DNA of 64,000 nt. Origin: Nicotiana tabacum (taxonomy: Eukaryota > Streptophyta > Magnoliopsida > Solanales > Solanaceae). The position numbers and the translations under genes were made by a program. How positions within the stretch are numbered: position 1 is the first letter of the stretch; each line of letters starts with the position of its first letter. Shown in pieces: positions 32,811 to 44,823 of this stretch. Under the pieces are notes generated by a model. The model was not told where the DNA came from. It saw only the letters and a list, made by a program, of their open reading frames with translations, and made no database searches. Location of the stretch: assembly GCF_000715075.1 (NCBI RefSeq), contig NC_134087.1:189441276-189505275 (forward strand), in the 5' to 3' direction.

Positions 32811-33992
32811 GGTACTCCTATTCCCCAGTCCCCAGTTCATGGGAATTCGGGTCAAAATCATGTTTCCCCTTCTGAAGATCCACAGAGGAGGAGGGGTGTT
32901 ACCCTTTTGTTCTCTATCGGGTGCAACCTTATTTCCCGACCGGTGGAGCTTGCTAAATATGTGAAGCCATTGGCTTCATAGAAAGACTGGAAAAATATCC
33001 AAGCACTCTCGGGAGAATGTTTGTTGAACAATACCATGCACAATGCCGCAGTGGTGCGTTCCTTTCTTTCTTTGTTATTTCTTCGACTTTTGCATGTATG
33101 TATACAAAGTTTTTCTTCTCTTGTTTTGCAGGCCAACTTTCTTGCTTCCAAGGGCCTTCAGAGGTTGATTTGTTAGAAAGAGGAACCTACTTCTGAACAG
33201 AATAAGCTTTTGGCGAAACGGGACCAGACTGTTCTCCGCCTCTCAAAACTGGAAACCAAAGTCACTGAGGTCATTGTTTTGGAGGCTCGTTTGCAACAAA
33301 GCAAGAAAGAGGTGGTAACCCTTAGCCAAAATATTGTCCTGCTAAGGGTTAGATTTGATGAATCCAAGGCTAAATAGGCTGAAGTCCAGGATACCATTCT
33401 TGCTGCAACCGAGCACGAGGCTGCTACTACCAAAAAAGTGACTGAATTAGAAGCAACCTTGAACTCCAAAATAGAAGAGCTTGTTGCTATGGAGGCGAAG
33501 TGTGACCAGTTGGACGAGAAGCACAAAAAAACTATCGAGCATAACATGCTCTTTAGTTCAACTGTCTGCGACTTTGATGTTAGCCTCCAATATGTTAGGT
33601 CCGCCTAGGAAAGGCTCTCTTATGAAGTAACCCAACTCAAAGAAAAACTCAAATGCCGAGCGACTTCCCTCATTGTTGAAAACACTTACGCCATGTATAA
33701 CATGAGGAGAAAAACCTTGGAAGAGGCCAAAGAAGTAATCCTTGAATTTGATGTCGAAATTGCTAGGGCCCTAGAGCTTAAGTTGGCTGCTAAAAATGGA
33801 ATCCCGATTCAATCTGATGCTTCTGGTTCTTCTGGTTCCGGTTCTGAGTTTTCGAGAACTGAAGAGGAATCGAAAGGTGATGATGCTGAAGACCAAAATG
33901 AGGAAAATGTCGAGCCATCGGTGAGCCCACCTACTTCTCCCGAGGATGCGGACACTTCTTTTCCTCCTGGTTCCGAAGATGCTGGAGTTTAG
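32811..33992 (+). pseudogene. Antisense ORF of the Retand-like element, with an intron
   Basis: It reads on the opposite strand to gag-pol. The frame is open from the Athila junction (EDPQRRRGVTLLFSIG) and reaches LISRPVELAKYVKPLAS, where TAG interrupts. A 78-bp intron is visible at 33054-33131: GTGCGTTCC at its start, a T-rich body and TTTTGCAG at its end, with AV joined in frame to ANFLASKGLQRL. The rest is a long coiled coil (33180-33680), then ARALELKLAAKNG and an acidic S/E/P-rich tail (SGSGSEFSRTEEESKGDDAED) ending at TAG 33992. At least three stops break it. The role is unknown; Tat elements such as Grande and Retand are known to carry antisense ORFs. Confidence 0.78.
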
Positions 33993-35170
33993 CTATTTCT
34001 TATTCTTTTTCCCATTCTATACTTTTTGGCACGTTCTTGTAATTAAAAAACATTTTTCTGCTCAAGTACTGTTTGAGTCTTACTTTCGTCTAACTTTCAT
34101 TTAAATATCTATGCAAATCTTTAACCTTTTGTATTTGCTTAAGAATTTTGCGCACGTTTGCGTTTCACGCTTTACTGTGTGTAGTATCGGATGCACTCTC
34201 CTTGAAGTGCTTTGGTTCCGAGCATTATCCCTTTTACATAAGGGTTACTATAAGTATTTTGTGCAAGTTTACTTTCTGCGTCCTTTCTTACATGACTTCG
34301 GGTGCATTTTCCCCGAAGACATTTTGATTCTGGGCATAAATTCTTCTGAAACTAACCCTTTAACATGAGGAATTTCATAATAGAGGACCCTCTTATGTTT
34401 AGGGTGATCTTGAAGAGGACGTCTCATGTTCATTACAGCACTAACATTTGAAGTACTTGTTTAGCTTTCAAATGACAAAATTAATTCATCGTTAAGACAA
34501 GAAACAAGATAAGAACAAAAGGATTTCATCTCATTTAATTCCTTCTATTTTAAAAAGTATATAAGCATTTTCTATACTGAAAAGAAATTGCCATTACTTG
34601 TGGCTATCATGTACAACTTGTTTCTACGGGGTTGGCTGCACAGTCCCCGGACCCGATGATACATTTTGTTTCCGAATTGTTGTTCCTCCGTTGACGTGGT
34701 AGTCTGTGTTGTCGTACCCTCATATCATTCCCCCTCCCTAGTGTTCGAATGCGAAGAATGCGAATTGGAACACTGGAAGTCTTGCGCCTTTAAAAATCCC
34801 ACCAATTAATTGCTAGACAATCCTTAACTAGGCAACACAACTTACTTTCCTTTGGGAATCCATGCTATCGAGCGAAGGATTATCTAACTATCCTCTAGTG
34901 GTTTGTTCTCGTGAACGGTCGGGTAAACTTTGTCCGATCGCAAACTTAACTTCCCAGTGTGAATTTGTTATTGGTCCAAAGATTATCTAACTATCCCCTA
35001 GTGGAAGTCTTTTTGTTTGCCTTGCTATCGAAGGTCTTATTGCTATTGTCTTCATAGTATGCTTTCTGTCGCTGCCTCATTAAAAACCTTGACAGAAAAA
35101 TCCAATTGGAACAAAAACTAAACGAAGGTAAAAGGAGTGCAGCACATACTTTCCGCTTGGATAATGTTCA
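33993..35170 (-). other. Retand-like 3' region, no gene
   Basis: Between the end of the antisense ORF and the end of integrase I see no domain. A short motif, GATTATCTAACTATCC followed by CTAGTGG, occurs twice (about 34877 and 34979). The rest is ordinary AT-rich sequence. Confidence 0.6.
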
Positions 35171-36366
35171 TCGGCAATAATATCTTTTGAGGTGTGACAC
35201 GCTCCAACTGCTAGGCAACTTATCTCAATTCTGGTTCTCCAACTCGCACGAACCATTCCTAGTGATAGCAGAAATTCGGTAGGGACCTTCCCATGTTGGA
35301 CCCAGCTTCCCCGCGTTGAGCTCCCATGCGTTTTGTGTAACTTTCCTCATAACCAAATCTCCTACTTTGAAATAATGGAAATTGGCTCTTCGATTATAAT
35401 ATCAGCCCATTATCTGCTATTGAGCTTCCATTCTTACACGTGCCAAGTCCCTGTGTTTCTCGAGTAGCTCCAAGTTGATTAATATTGCTTCATTGTTTGA
35501 TTTTTCATCAGCCTGGAAATATCTCAAGGTGGGTTCCCCTACTTCCACCGGGATTAGAGCTTCTGCGTCATACACAAGGGATAAAGGAGTCTCTCTTGTG
35601 CTCGACTTGGTCGCTGTTCGGTAGGCCCATAGAACTCCGGGTAATTCTTCGGGCCAATTGCCTTTTGCCATTTCCAACCTTTTCTTGAGGTTCTGAATAA
35701 TCACTTTGTTTGTTGACTCAGCTTAACCGCTCGCTCTCGGATGATAAGGTGGAGAAGTGATCCTCTTTATCTTCAAATATTCAAGAAATTTTGTAATTTT
35801 TGCGCCGATAAACTGCACCCTATTGTCGCATGCTATCTCTTTTGGTATTATGAACCTGGAAATTATATTCTCCCACAAAAAGTCGACCACTTTGCGTTCT
35901 CCAATCTTATGATAAGGACCTACTTCCACCCATTTAGAAAAGTAGTCAGTCAGAATTAAAAGAAACCTTACCTTTCCTGGAGCCGATGGCAGCAGTCAGA
36001 CGATGTCTATCCCCCATTTCATGAATGGCCTAGGGACAAAACTGACTGTAAAGGTTCTGCCGTTTGAAATACTAGTGGTGCATAGCATTGGCACTTATCA
36101 CATTTTTGTATGAAGTCTTTGGCATCTTGTTCCATGCGAGGCCAGTAATATCCTGCTCGAACTAATTTCAGCACCAAAGAATCTGCGCCCGAGTGGTTGC
36201 TACATATCCCTTCATAGACTTCATTCATGACATAATTAGCTTCTAAAGCTCCTAAGCACCGGGCCAACGGGCCTTGGAAGGATTTCCTATACAATTGGCC
36301 TTTCTTGAAGATATAAGGTGCAACTTTGCCGCGTAATGCCCGTGATGCTTTAGAGTCTTTAGGCAA
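35171..36366 (-). pseudogene. Retand-like integrase
   Basis: 36366-36019 holds the zinc-binding part: HSGADSLVLKLVRAGYYWP, then CDKCQ. 35929-35723 has the core with the second catalytic D in IACDNRVQF and the YHPRASG lead-in to the glutamate. 35704-35417 continues (WPEELPGVLWAYRTATKSSTRETP). The C-terminal domain at about 35400-35180 reads FKVGDLVMRKV and GPTWEGPYRI. A TAA stands for a glutamine-like position near 35720, and there are several other stops. Confidence 0.87.
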
Positions 36367-37400
36367 CTTTTCGTGCTTGAGGTAGTCGATTATTTCATTT
36401 CTCTAGTTCCATACCAAACTACTCGAATTCACCTCATAGTAACCATCCATATCCAGTACTAAATTCGTCAGTTGTACTACCGTCCCTGATTCCGACCCTT
36501 TGATTTTTGTCGATGAGCCCAAGTTTGCCAATGCATCTGCTTCCGTGTTATCTTCCCTCGGGATATGAGTAATTGACCACTACCAGAATCATGCCAACAG
36601 AGCCTGGACCTTTACATGTATTGTTGCATATGTTCCTCTTTGTTGATAAAGATCCCGTAGACCTAATTTACCACTAACTGCAAATCATATTTGATTTTGA
36701 AACCTCGGAGTCAAGTCCTAGAGCCAATTTGAGCCATGCAATTAAAGCTTCATACTCTGCTTTGTTGTTAGTTAAAGGGATTATTCTAACGGCTTGCCTT
36801 AAAGTTTCTCCGAAGGCATGATTAAGACTATTCCGAGTCTGGACCCTTTTACATTGGAAGCTTCATCCGTAAACAAGGTCAAAACCCGTGACATTGATTT
36901 TGACACCATTATTGCCTCCTTGGTTTCTAGAGGCAATATTCCTGGACTAAAATCTGTCACAAAATCAGCCAAGACTTGCGACGTAATTGAAGTCCTCGGT
37001 TTATACTATATGTCAAATTCGCTCATTTTAGACATCCTATTTGGCCAATCTACCCGAGAGCTCAGGTTTATGGAGGATATTCCGCAAAATGAAAGTAGTC
37101 ACCACAGTTATCTGATGGCATTATAAGTAGGGCATTAGCTTCCTAGCGGCAACTACGAGAGCTAAGGCCAGTTTTTCTAAATGTGGGTATTGTTTTTCTG
37201 CTCCCGTTAAAATTTTGATAATGTAATAAATGGGAGATTGCATAACTTCATCCTCTTGGACTAAAATTGCACTTACAGCAACTTCTAAAACCGAGAGGTA
37301 GACAAGCAATGTTTTACCTTCTTTTGGTTTCGAGAGCAATGGAGGGCTAGACAAGTATTTTTTTCAAATCCTTCAAGGCTTGCTGACACTCCAGTGTCTA
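36367..37400 (-). pseudogene. Retand-like RNase H and archaeal-type RNase H
   Basis: 37354-37121 is the gypsy RNase H (LLVYLSVLEVAVSAILVQ, then YYIIKILTGAEKQYPHLEKLALALV). The part from about 37000 to 36400 is heavily broken. NNKAEYEALIAWLKLALGL near 36765-36705 is nevertheless a clear archaeal-type RNase H motif, as in the Ogre element of this window. The dual RNase H supports Tat membership. Confidence 0.8.
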
Positions 37401-38500
37401 CTCGAAATTGTTTTTATTTTTGAGCGGTGTGAAGAAGTGATGACATTTTTCTGACTATCGGTAAATGAACCTGCTCAAAGTTGTTAATCTCCTTGTGAGC
37501 CTCTAGACTTCTTTTATGTTAGACAATTGATCCGGGATATCCTCTATGGCCTTGATTTTGTCAGGATTTACCTCAATCCCTCTTTATGAGACCAGGAACC
37601 CCAGGAACTTACCAGAATTGACCCCGAACACGCACTTCTCGGGGCTAAGTTTCATGTTATGCTTCCTCAGGATGTCGAATGTTTCTAGCAAATGCTTAAG
37701 GTGGTCACCTACATTCAAAGACTTAACGAGCATATCATCTATATATACTTTCATAGTCTTTCCTATTTGTTTTTCTAACATCTTATTCACGAGTCGTTGA
37801 TAAGTGGCTCCGGCATTTTTCAACCCGAAGGGCATCACATTGTAACATGTACCGAAATTCATTATAAACGAAGTCTTTTCCTGAACTTCTAGGTTCATCT
37901 TAATTTGAATAGGTTCATCTTAATTTGATTGAACCCATAATAAGCATCGAGGAAACTCATTAACTCGTGCCCTGCCGTGGCATCAATGATTTGATCGATA
38001 TTTGGCAATGGGAACGAGTCTTTCGGGCATGCCTTGCTAAGATACTTATAGTCTACGCACATGAAAAATTTATTGTTTTTCTTAGGAACTACTACTACAT
38101 TAGCTAGCTAGTCCGGATATCCCACCTCTCTAATTGAACCGATATTGAGTAAATGTGTTACCTCTTCTTTGACGAATTTATTCCTGGCTTCAGCAATAGG
38201 GCCCTTCTTTTGTCTGACCGGAGGTATGTTGGGATCTAAGCTTAACTTGTGCATGGCTACATCCTTTGGGATACCTGTCATATCCTCGTGTGACCAATGC
38301 AAAACAATTAGCATTAATTTTAAGAAATTCAATAAAAATAGCCCTGAGCTCCGGGTGCAGTCCTGTTTCCAAATGGAATTTCCTTTCTAGGAATTTTTCA
38401 AACAACGCAACTTGCTCTAGTTCTTCAGCCCTGGACTTCTTTTCATCCGTCTCTTCTGAAACATGGAAATACCTTGGCACCTGATATTGTTTCGATTCCT
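37401..38500 (-). pseudogene. Retand-like reverse transcriptase
   Basis: 38480-38108 gives the N-terminal lead (HPELRAIFIEFLKINANCFA and DPNIPPVRQKKG). 37898-37584 gives NVMPFGLKNAGATYQRLVNKM and the catalytic YIDD (VYIDDMLVKSL), ending in VNSGKFLGFLVS. A small direct duplication of about 18 bp (TTCATCTTAATTTGA type) lies near 37895-37925, just before the MNLEVQEK start. Stops between 38108 and 37900 split the frame. Confidence 0.87.
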
Positions 38501-40788
38501 CTGTCCTCGGGCTAACTTCCTCTTGTTCGGGGGTAGTGTCGGTTCCTGTAATTGCTATACCGCGCGCTCCTTTCCTTTGCTACTGGAGACTGAAATTGCA
38601 TTAATCTACCTTGCTGCTGATTGATCACCCATTATCTTCTTTATCCCCTCGGGCGTTGGAAATTTCAACAATTGGTAATACGTTGAAGGCATAACTTTCA
38701 TCTCATGTAACTATGGCCTTCCCAGGATGATATTGTATCCCATGTCTATGTCTACAACTTCGAAGAGACTTGTTTTCATTACTCCTTCAACGTTCGTGAG
38801 CAGCAAAATCTCTCCTCGGATTGTCACACTCGCAAGGTTGAAATCAGCAAGGAGCTTTGTTGCCGGAATAATGCTTCCACTGAGTTTAGCTTGCTCCAGT
38901 ACTCTCCATTGTATGATATTAGCTGAACTTTCTGGATCCACTAGAACACGTTTAGTCTTAAAATCTTACACATTTAAAGAAATTACCAGTGCATTGTTGT
39001 GCATTAGCTGCAATCCGTCTGTATCTTCTTGCGTAAAAGTAATATCGTCTTCCCGGAGCCTCTTACTATGAGTTATTGATACTTTTGTCTTCTTTGTTGC
39101 CAGAAAGGTGACCCCATTAATCTCATTCCCTCCAAAGATCATGTTGATCATTTGGCGTGGGGGTTCTTCTCCTGCTTTTGAGGGTTCTGCGTTATCCCTG
39201 TCCCGACCATAATTGTTTTTAGCTCGGTCACTCAAGATTTTCTGAGATGACCGTTCTTCAATAGTGTTACCACTTCTCCCCGGAAGTGTCGACACCATAA
39301 GTTGGAATCCCTCTAGATGGAATCAGACCTCATAGGTCTCGGGAACCGTACCTCTTTGATATTTCTCATGGCCGATACCAACTCCACTATACTGACATTA
39401 AAGTTCTACTCCGATAACTTGGGGTAAGAAGGACGCCGCAACCGCGATGTTTCTTTATCCTGTAGCGATCTATTGTTTCAGCTACAATCAGTCCTTTTCT
39501 CAATGGTGAACTTGTCTGCAGCCCGAAAGCCTCTGCCATGACCTTCAGTCCGCTCGTAGGGCAAAACCGGCCCCTCGAAGTCTATCTATCTGTATCGAAA
39601 TAATCTTTTGTTTTATCTCTGTTCTTCTCGTCCTTTGGCTGATGATGCAAAGCCAATCTGATCATTTTTATCCTTATTTTTTACTCGTACCAGTTGCAGA
39701 CATCTGCACAGGTTGTAGCTTGAAACTCGAGCAGACTTTCCTTCAACTTCTGGGAAGCGTCTAAACTTCTCGGATTTAAACCCTAGGTGAACGCTTTAGC
39801 TTCCCATTCATTCGGTATAGACGCTAGTAATATTCTTTTCTTTTGGAACCAGGTAACAAACTCTCGTAATAATTTGGATTCTCCCTACACGATCCTGAAT
39901 ATATCAGCCTTTCGGTCTTGTACCTTTCTAGCAGCGGCATGAACCTTGATGAAAGAATTTGCGAGCATTTCAAAGGAGTCTCTGGAATGCTCGGGTAATA
40001 ATGAATACCACGTTAGGGCTCCCCTCGTGAGAGTCTCTCCAAATTTCTTTAGCAACACGGACTCAATTTCGTGAGGAGCTAAATCATTTCCTTTTACCGC
40101 TGTTGTGTAGGTGGTAATAAGCTCCTACGGGTCTGAAGTTCATCATACTTTGGCACTTCAGGCATTTTGAACCGTTTCGGGATTAGTTCCAGCACCGCGC
40201 TCAGTTTATATGGCAATGGAGTATACTTCTTCGAGTCCGGGCCTTTCTATACAGGTGGCGTGCCCGGGATTTGGTACATGCGAGCATTTGCTTCCCTCAT
40301 AAATCGTAAAAGTTCATTCTTGTATGGGTCGTTCTCATTGTTGAGATCGGATTCACTTCCTCTAGCCCCGTCAGAGCCGACTTCACCCCTGGGAGTATTG
40401 TTGTCGACTCTCTGCATTTTTTGGTTTATAGGGACACTGGGAGGAATTGGATCTCACCTGTTTGCATTATTCGAAGCCCCTGACAGTGCCTGCTTCAGCT
40501 CCGTCATAACCTTATCCTGCCATATGAGATGGCCTAGAATAATCGCATGTTGCTCTTGTAAGACCCTTACCACATTGACGATATTCTCTTCATTAGCATC
40601 ATCGGGAGTCGCCTATCGAACGTGTCGAGGATATTTCCTACCATGCACCGGAGTGACGTCATTCTCTTTGTTGTGCGTGTCACTGATTGAATCCTTGAAA
40701 TAAGGTTGATCCCCTCGAATTTTAGGATTGTGCGTGTTGTTAACAGTGTTATCTGCCATTTTTTGTGAACTTTTCTAAGACCAAACAA
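38501..40788 (-). pseudogene. Retand-like gag and protease
   Basis: Gag begins near 40760 (MADNTVNNTHNP-type start), with a domain that ends in ILGHLIWQDKVM-like sequence. Further parts lie in several frames down to about 39300. 39298-38966 carries the zinc-poor linker EEPPRQMINMIFGGNEINGV, typical of Tat gag-pol. Protease is at 38941-38711, with MDPESSANIIQW at the active-site end (DPESSA-type, where DTGSS is common in other families) and YNIILGRP. Many stops make gag hard to read. Confidence 0.75.
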
Positions 40789-40840
40789 TCAAAGTACGTT
40801 AGTAGAAAAGGCAAGGATCAATTTAATTGCATAGCTGTCT

Positions 40841-40860
40841 AGGGCCCACGGTGGGCACCA
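40841..40860 (-). other. Retand-like primer-binding site
   Basis: On the minus strand TGGTGCCCACCGTGGGCCCT starts three bases after the LTR end at 40864. It begins TGG, as expected for a tRNA-CCA primer. I do not assign the tRNA. Confidence 0.75.
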
Positions 40861-40863
40861 AAC

Positions 40864-41443
40864 TGTTTACCCGTAAAACGGTACAGTTGAATTTGTTCAT
40901 GATTTTTAGACAAGTGAACTAATTTTATCCTTAAATAAAGAAATAACTAAAGGAAAATATAATACTTAGACTTAAAATGTGGATGAAATAGCAAAGCTTA
41001 GGAATCCGTGAACTAGGTTTCCGGGCATAATAATGATAAGATCAAAAAGCGAGAAAGTAAGATTGTATTCTATATAGAAAGTAGTGTAAGTTAGCCGAAG
41101 AATTTGCATCCTTTGCAATGATAACTGAGCTCTCTATTTATAGTTGTGTCTAGGGAAGGAGATCCTAGGATCATGCTCTCCTTTAATGTCAATTATGAGG
41201 GTCATTTATGAAGATGTAACGGTGGACATAAATGCCAAATTTTGTGTAACGGTCCATCGCCTTTAATACTACAGAATAATCTTTATTACATGATATCAGT
41301 CGCAGAGCAGTTAATACACTTTTATGATCGTTTTTCTTTCCGAAGATAAGCGGAATAACTGCGTTTGGTGGCCATCTCCATCTTGGGTTCCACGTGTCCT
41401 TCCTTTAGATGACCACGTGTCATATCGTATTTTACTCTATACA
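40864..41443 (-). repeat. Retand-like 5' LTR (580 bp)
   Basis: On the plus strand it starts TGTTTACCCG and ends CTCTATACA, so the minus-strand termini are TGTATAGAG and GGTAAACA. The inner boundary is fixed by the primer-binding site. The outer boundary rests on the TGT/ACA termini because the other LTR is not in the window. A minus-strand TATAAATAGAGA (41142-41131) lies about 300 bp in. Confidence 0.78.
41131..41142 (-). promoter_or_regulatory. TATA box of the Retand-like LTR
   Basis: The minus-strand sequence TATAAATAGAGA is a strong plant TATA match, with AGCTCAGTTATC following. It predicts transcription start near 41105 and supports the assigned orientation. Confidence 0.78.
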
Positions 41444-42246
41444 ATGTTATCGGTTCCCAAATGCTTTTTTGTCAATATTTAATAACTTTATTAATGTTAA
41501 AATTTAACATACATGTAAATCTTTTAAAATTTAATGAATTAATTAACAAAGATAAATATTTAGCATAATGGAATTCACTTCAAATGACATCTATTGTTCA
41601 AAATAGACTTTTCCAAGGTTTCTTAGATTTTGGTGTAAAAGCGCCAAATAACTTTTTCTTTTTCAATATGTCATTTGGGATAGGCTCTGCTCCAGTAACG
41701 CTAGCTCCTGTATTTGTCAATAGTCCTCTTGATGAATACCATGTGGACAAAAGCATTTTAAATGGCTAGATTCGTGTATTCATTAATTGAGTGATAATTC
41801 TTTAACGAATATGTAACAAAACAAAGAAATGTGTATTTCCACTCTTGCAGTTTTTCATTTTTCCCATCTCTTCAGTCTCCACTATATTTCCATTGCAAAC
41901 AAACATTACACTTCTCCATAAAATCTCCAAAATACGCATCAATCAATATATTTTAAATAGAGAAAAGATCAGCTCATTCTCGTCGGATCTAAGGAATAAC
42001 AAATGGGTGTGTTCTTTAAGATCCAGCGAAACCACTAGCTAGAAAACATTAGTAATGTTAAAAAAGAGATAACATGATTTTTATTGTTCTTCAATGAAAC
42101 AGAGCGAGAGTCAGGATCTTTTTCTTTTCTTTTCTATTTTGGGATTTTGAAGAGCAGTGCATGTTCCATTGTTGAAGTAAAAGAAAGCTAAGTGATGGGT
42201 CACCTAGGTGGTGGTGGAGAAAAGTGGAGTAGGTATGGAAATAGAA
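41444..42246. other. Non-element flank, no gene called
   Basis: AT-rich sequence between the Retand-like LTR and the Tekay element. Small ORFs (41584-41769, 41845-42042) have no recognisable similarity. It contains the left arm of a diverged inverted repeat whose partner lies at 53030-53145. The last five bases, TAGAA, are the left Tekay target duplication. Confidence 0.55.
41665..41800 (+). repeat. Left arm of a diverged inverted repeat
   Basis: The stretch ATGTCATTTGGGATAGGCTC to ATGGCTAGATT matches the reverse complement of 53030-53145 at about three quarters of positions. It includes the shared blocks GTCAATAG, GATGAAT and GTGGACAAA. Without the Tekay insertion the arms would be only about 500 bp apart. 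Confidence 0.72.
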
Positions 42247-42956
42247 TGTGATGACCCAAAAGGTCATCACTTGTTTCTAAATTGAATTCTGCATTCTGAG
42301 GCCTTGAAAACCTCTTTTAGCATCACCTCCAATTGCGTGCGCAGTCCGGACACATAGCTGGAAAGACTAAATGTGAAAATCAGTGAAAATGATAAATTTT
42401 GACTATAAAATAAATTCATTTGACTTCGATTAATATTTTGGGTAAATGGACCCAAACCCATGATTTGATGGTCCCGGAGGGTCTGTAAGAAAATATGGGA
42501 CTTGGGCGTATGCCCGGAATCGAATTCCGAGGTCCCAAGCCTGAGAAATGACGTTTGAAGAAAATTGTTTTCTCAAATTGTTTATAAAGTTTAGAAATAA
42601 ATTTTGATTAGAACATGTTGGTATCGGGCCCGTATTTTGGTTCCGACGCTCGGTACAGGTCTTATATATGATTTAAGATGATTGTGTAAAGTTTGGTAAG
42701 AAACGGAATCCTTTTGACGTGATTCGGACCTTAAATGCAAAATTTGATGTTTAAGAAGTTTTGATAAATTTCATTGATATTGAGGTTTAATTCGATGTTT
42801 CTGATGTTATTTTGGTAATATGAGTATACGAATAAGTCTGTGGGATGTTTTTGAGGTTATGTGTATATTTGGTTTGGAGCCCCGAGGGCTCGGCTGAGTT
42901 TTGGATAGGCCACGGGGTGCATTGGGAACTTAGAAAAAATTGCAGAATTTTAGCTA

Positions 42957-43240
42957 GTGTGCCCAGGCCTTGCGAAGCCTGGCTCGCAAATGCGAAGACT
43001 GGATAGCAAATGCGAAACTAGCCCAGGCCTGCCTTGGCTCGCAAATGCGAAGATTTGCCAATGGGCTAGTGATCGCAAATGCGACCTATGTATCGCAAAT
43101 GTGAAGTCGCAAATGCCAAAGTTCAGCATTTCTGAAGGGTTCGCAAATGCGAACCCTATTTTGCAATTCCCAAGTTAGCAGAGGTCGGGGTTCGCAATTG
43201 CGAACCCCTGTTCACAATTTCCATACCTGCGACCTGCAAC
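42957..43240 (+). repeat. TCGCAAATGCGA array in the Tekay 5' LTR (copy at 50430-50680)
   Basis: Repeated sites include CTCGCAAATGCGAAG, ATCGCAAATGCGACC, TTCGCAAATGCGAAC and TTCGCAATTGCGAAC. The array ends close to CGATTTTAAACTCA, a weak TATA-like box. The right LTR has the same array, with a few sites lost. Confidence 0.87.
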
Positions 43241-44156
43241 TTTCATACTTAGCCGATTTTAAACTCATTTTTCATATCCTCTCAAAACATAAACACATTA
43301 GGGCGATTTTTCAAAGGCTTCTTTTTCTCCAAATCAAATGTAAGTCATTTTAACTAGTTTTATTCAACCATTAACATCTTTTAAAATAATTTCAACTTCA
43401 AATCAATGATTTTCATGGGGGAAATTGGGTGTTTTGGGTAGAACCTAGGTTTTTCAAAAAATTGGGGATTTGGACCTCGATTTGAGGTCCGATTTCAAAA
43501 TAAATTATATATTTGGGTTCGTGGGGGAATGGGTAATCGGGTTTTGGTTCAAACCTCGGGTTCTGACCATGTGGGCCCGGGGAAATTTTTGACCTTTTTA
43601 GGCAAAACTTTGGAAAACTCATTTTCATGCATTCAAATTGATTCATTTAGCGTTTATTGATGTAATTAAGTAATTTGTGACTAGATATGAGCGAATTGGT
43701 GGTGGAACCAAGGGGTAAAGCTATAATTGAATCGTGAATTGTGTTCCTGACATCGAGGTAAGTGTTTGGTCTAACCTTAGCTTGAGGGATTAGGAGTTGT
43801 GTCCTATTTGCTATTTGCTTCTTGTTGAATACGACGTCTAGGCATGGTGACGAGTATCTATACGTTGGTGTCAAGCATGACCGTGGGTCTTATATTGTGA
43901 TTTTCATGACTTTGTTGTATTATTCATACGTTGGTGAAGATTTCTATTTGTCGTGTAAAGTTGTGAAAAGAATTGTGACCTATGAACATTGAGGAGTATT
44001 GGCTCGAGATGTGAAGTGAATTGTGAAGTAAAAGTGAGAAAGAGAAGAGATCATTATATTGCCCCCTTGTCGGGCTATTGTTGAGTTATGGTTCCCCTTC
44101 ATTGTGTTCTTAATTGATATTACGGATGCTTAGGTTGATGATTCTTTGTGTTAGGT

Positions 44157-44335
44157 GTTGTGACAAGTTTAGTTATAGCTGAGGTAGTTAGGTGTTGTAA
44201 CAAGTTTGGTTATAGCTGAAGTAGTTTGATGTTGTAACAAGTTTGGTTATAGCTGGGGTAATTAAGAGTTGTAACAAGTTTGGTTATAGCTGAGGTAGTT
44301 AGATGTTGTAACAAGTTTGGTTATAACTGTTTCTC
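44157..44335 (+). repeat. 37-bp tandem repeat, five copies (second LTR: ~51577-51750)
   Basis: GTTGTAACAAGTTTGGTTAT starts at 44157, 44194, 44231, 44268 and 44305, an exact 37-bp period. The right LTR also has five units. Confidence 0.93.
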
Positions 44336-44440
44336 CCTTGCCGGGATATTGTTAAGATATCATTGTTTCCTTACCGGGATGTTTGTTGATATTATTGTTC
44401 CCTTGCCGGGATTCCTTGTGATTATTGTTGGCTTGTAAAT

Positions 44441-44823
44441 GGGAGCGGGTGGTACGCGTACCATAAGATATAATGAAATGGGAGCGGGTGGTACGCCTAC
44501 CATAAGATATAATGAAATGGGAGCGGGTGGTATGCTTACCACAAGATATAATGAAATGAGAGCGGGTGGTACGCCTACCACAAGAGATAATGAAATGGGA
44601 GCGGGTGGTACGCCTACCACAAGAGATAATTAAATGGGAGCAGGTGGTACGCCTACCACAAGATATAATGAAATGGGAGCGGGTGGTATGCCTACCACGA
44701 GATAAATGAAATAGGAGCGGGTGGCACGCCTGCCATGAGATATAATGAAAAGGGAGCAGGTGGCACACCTGCCACGAGATACAGGAAATGGGATCGGGTT
44801 GCACGGCTGCAATAAGATATGAA
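44441..44823 (+). repeat. 39-bp tandem repeat, ten copies (second LTR: 51863-52245)
   Basis: GGGAGCGGGTGGTACGCCTA starts at 44441, 44480, 44519 and so on with a 39-bp period. Later units are 36-38 bp and carry GGCACGCCTGCC. Each unit has a small dyad, GGTA-CGCC-TACC. As 39 is divisible by three, several frames on both strands stay open and give long spurious ORFs (for example minus strand 44352-44804). Confidence 0.94.

Larger units (their letters stand above)
32811..41443 (-). mobile_element. Tat (Retand-like) gypsy retrotransposon, 3' end missing
   Basis: In minus-strand order there is a 580-bp LTR, a primer-binding site, gag, protease, RT, RNase H, archaeal-type RNase H and integrase. A 3' region follows that carries an ORF on the opposite strand. 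Gag-pol resembles the Tat lineage; a short LTR plus an antisense ORF downstream of pol points to Retand/Grande-type elements. The Athila element is inserted into the antisense ORF at 32810/32811, so the 3' LTR lies beyond it to the left, outside the window. Its right flank begins ATGTT. Confidence 0.87.

Noticed and set aside
41584..42042. Two short open frames in the non-element flank
   Set aside because: No similarity, no splice or promoter support; one overlaps the inverted repeat arm.
44352..44804. Open frame of 150 codons on the minus strand, with similar ones on both strands here and at 51774-52225
   Set aside because: They are made by the 39-bp tandem repeat, whose length is a multiple of three; the protein is a 13-residue repeat without start context or relatives.
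44157..44823. CRISPR-like regular repeats
   Set aside because: The units are contiguous tandem repeats with no unique spacers, inside a plant LTR.
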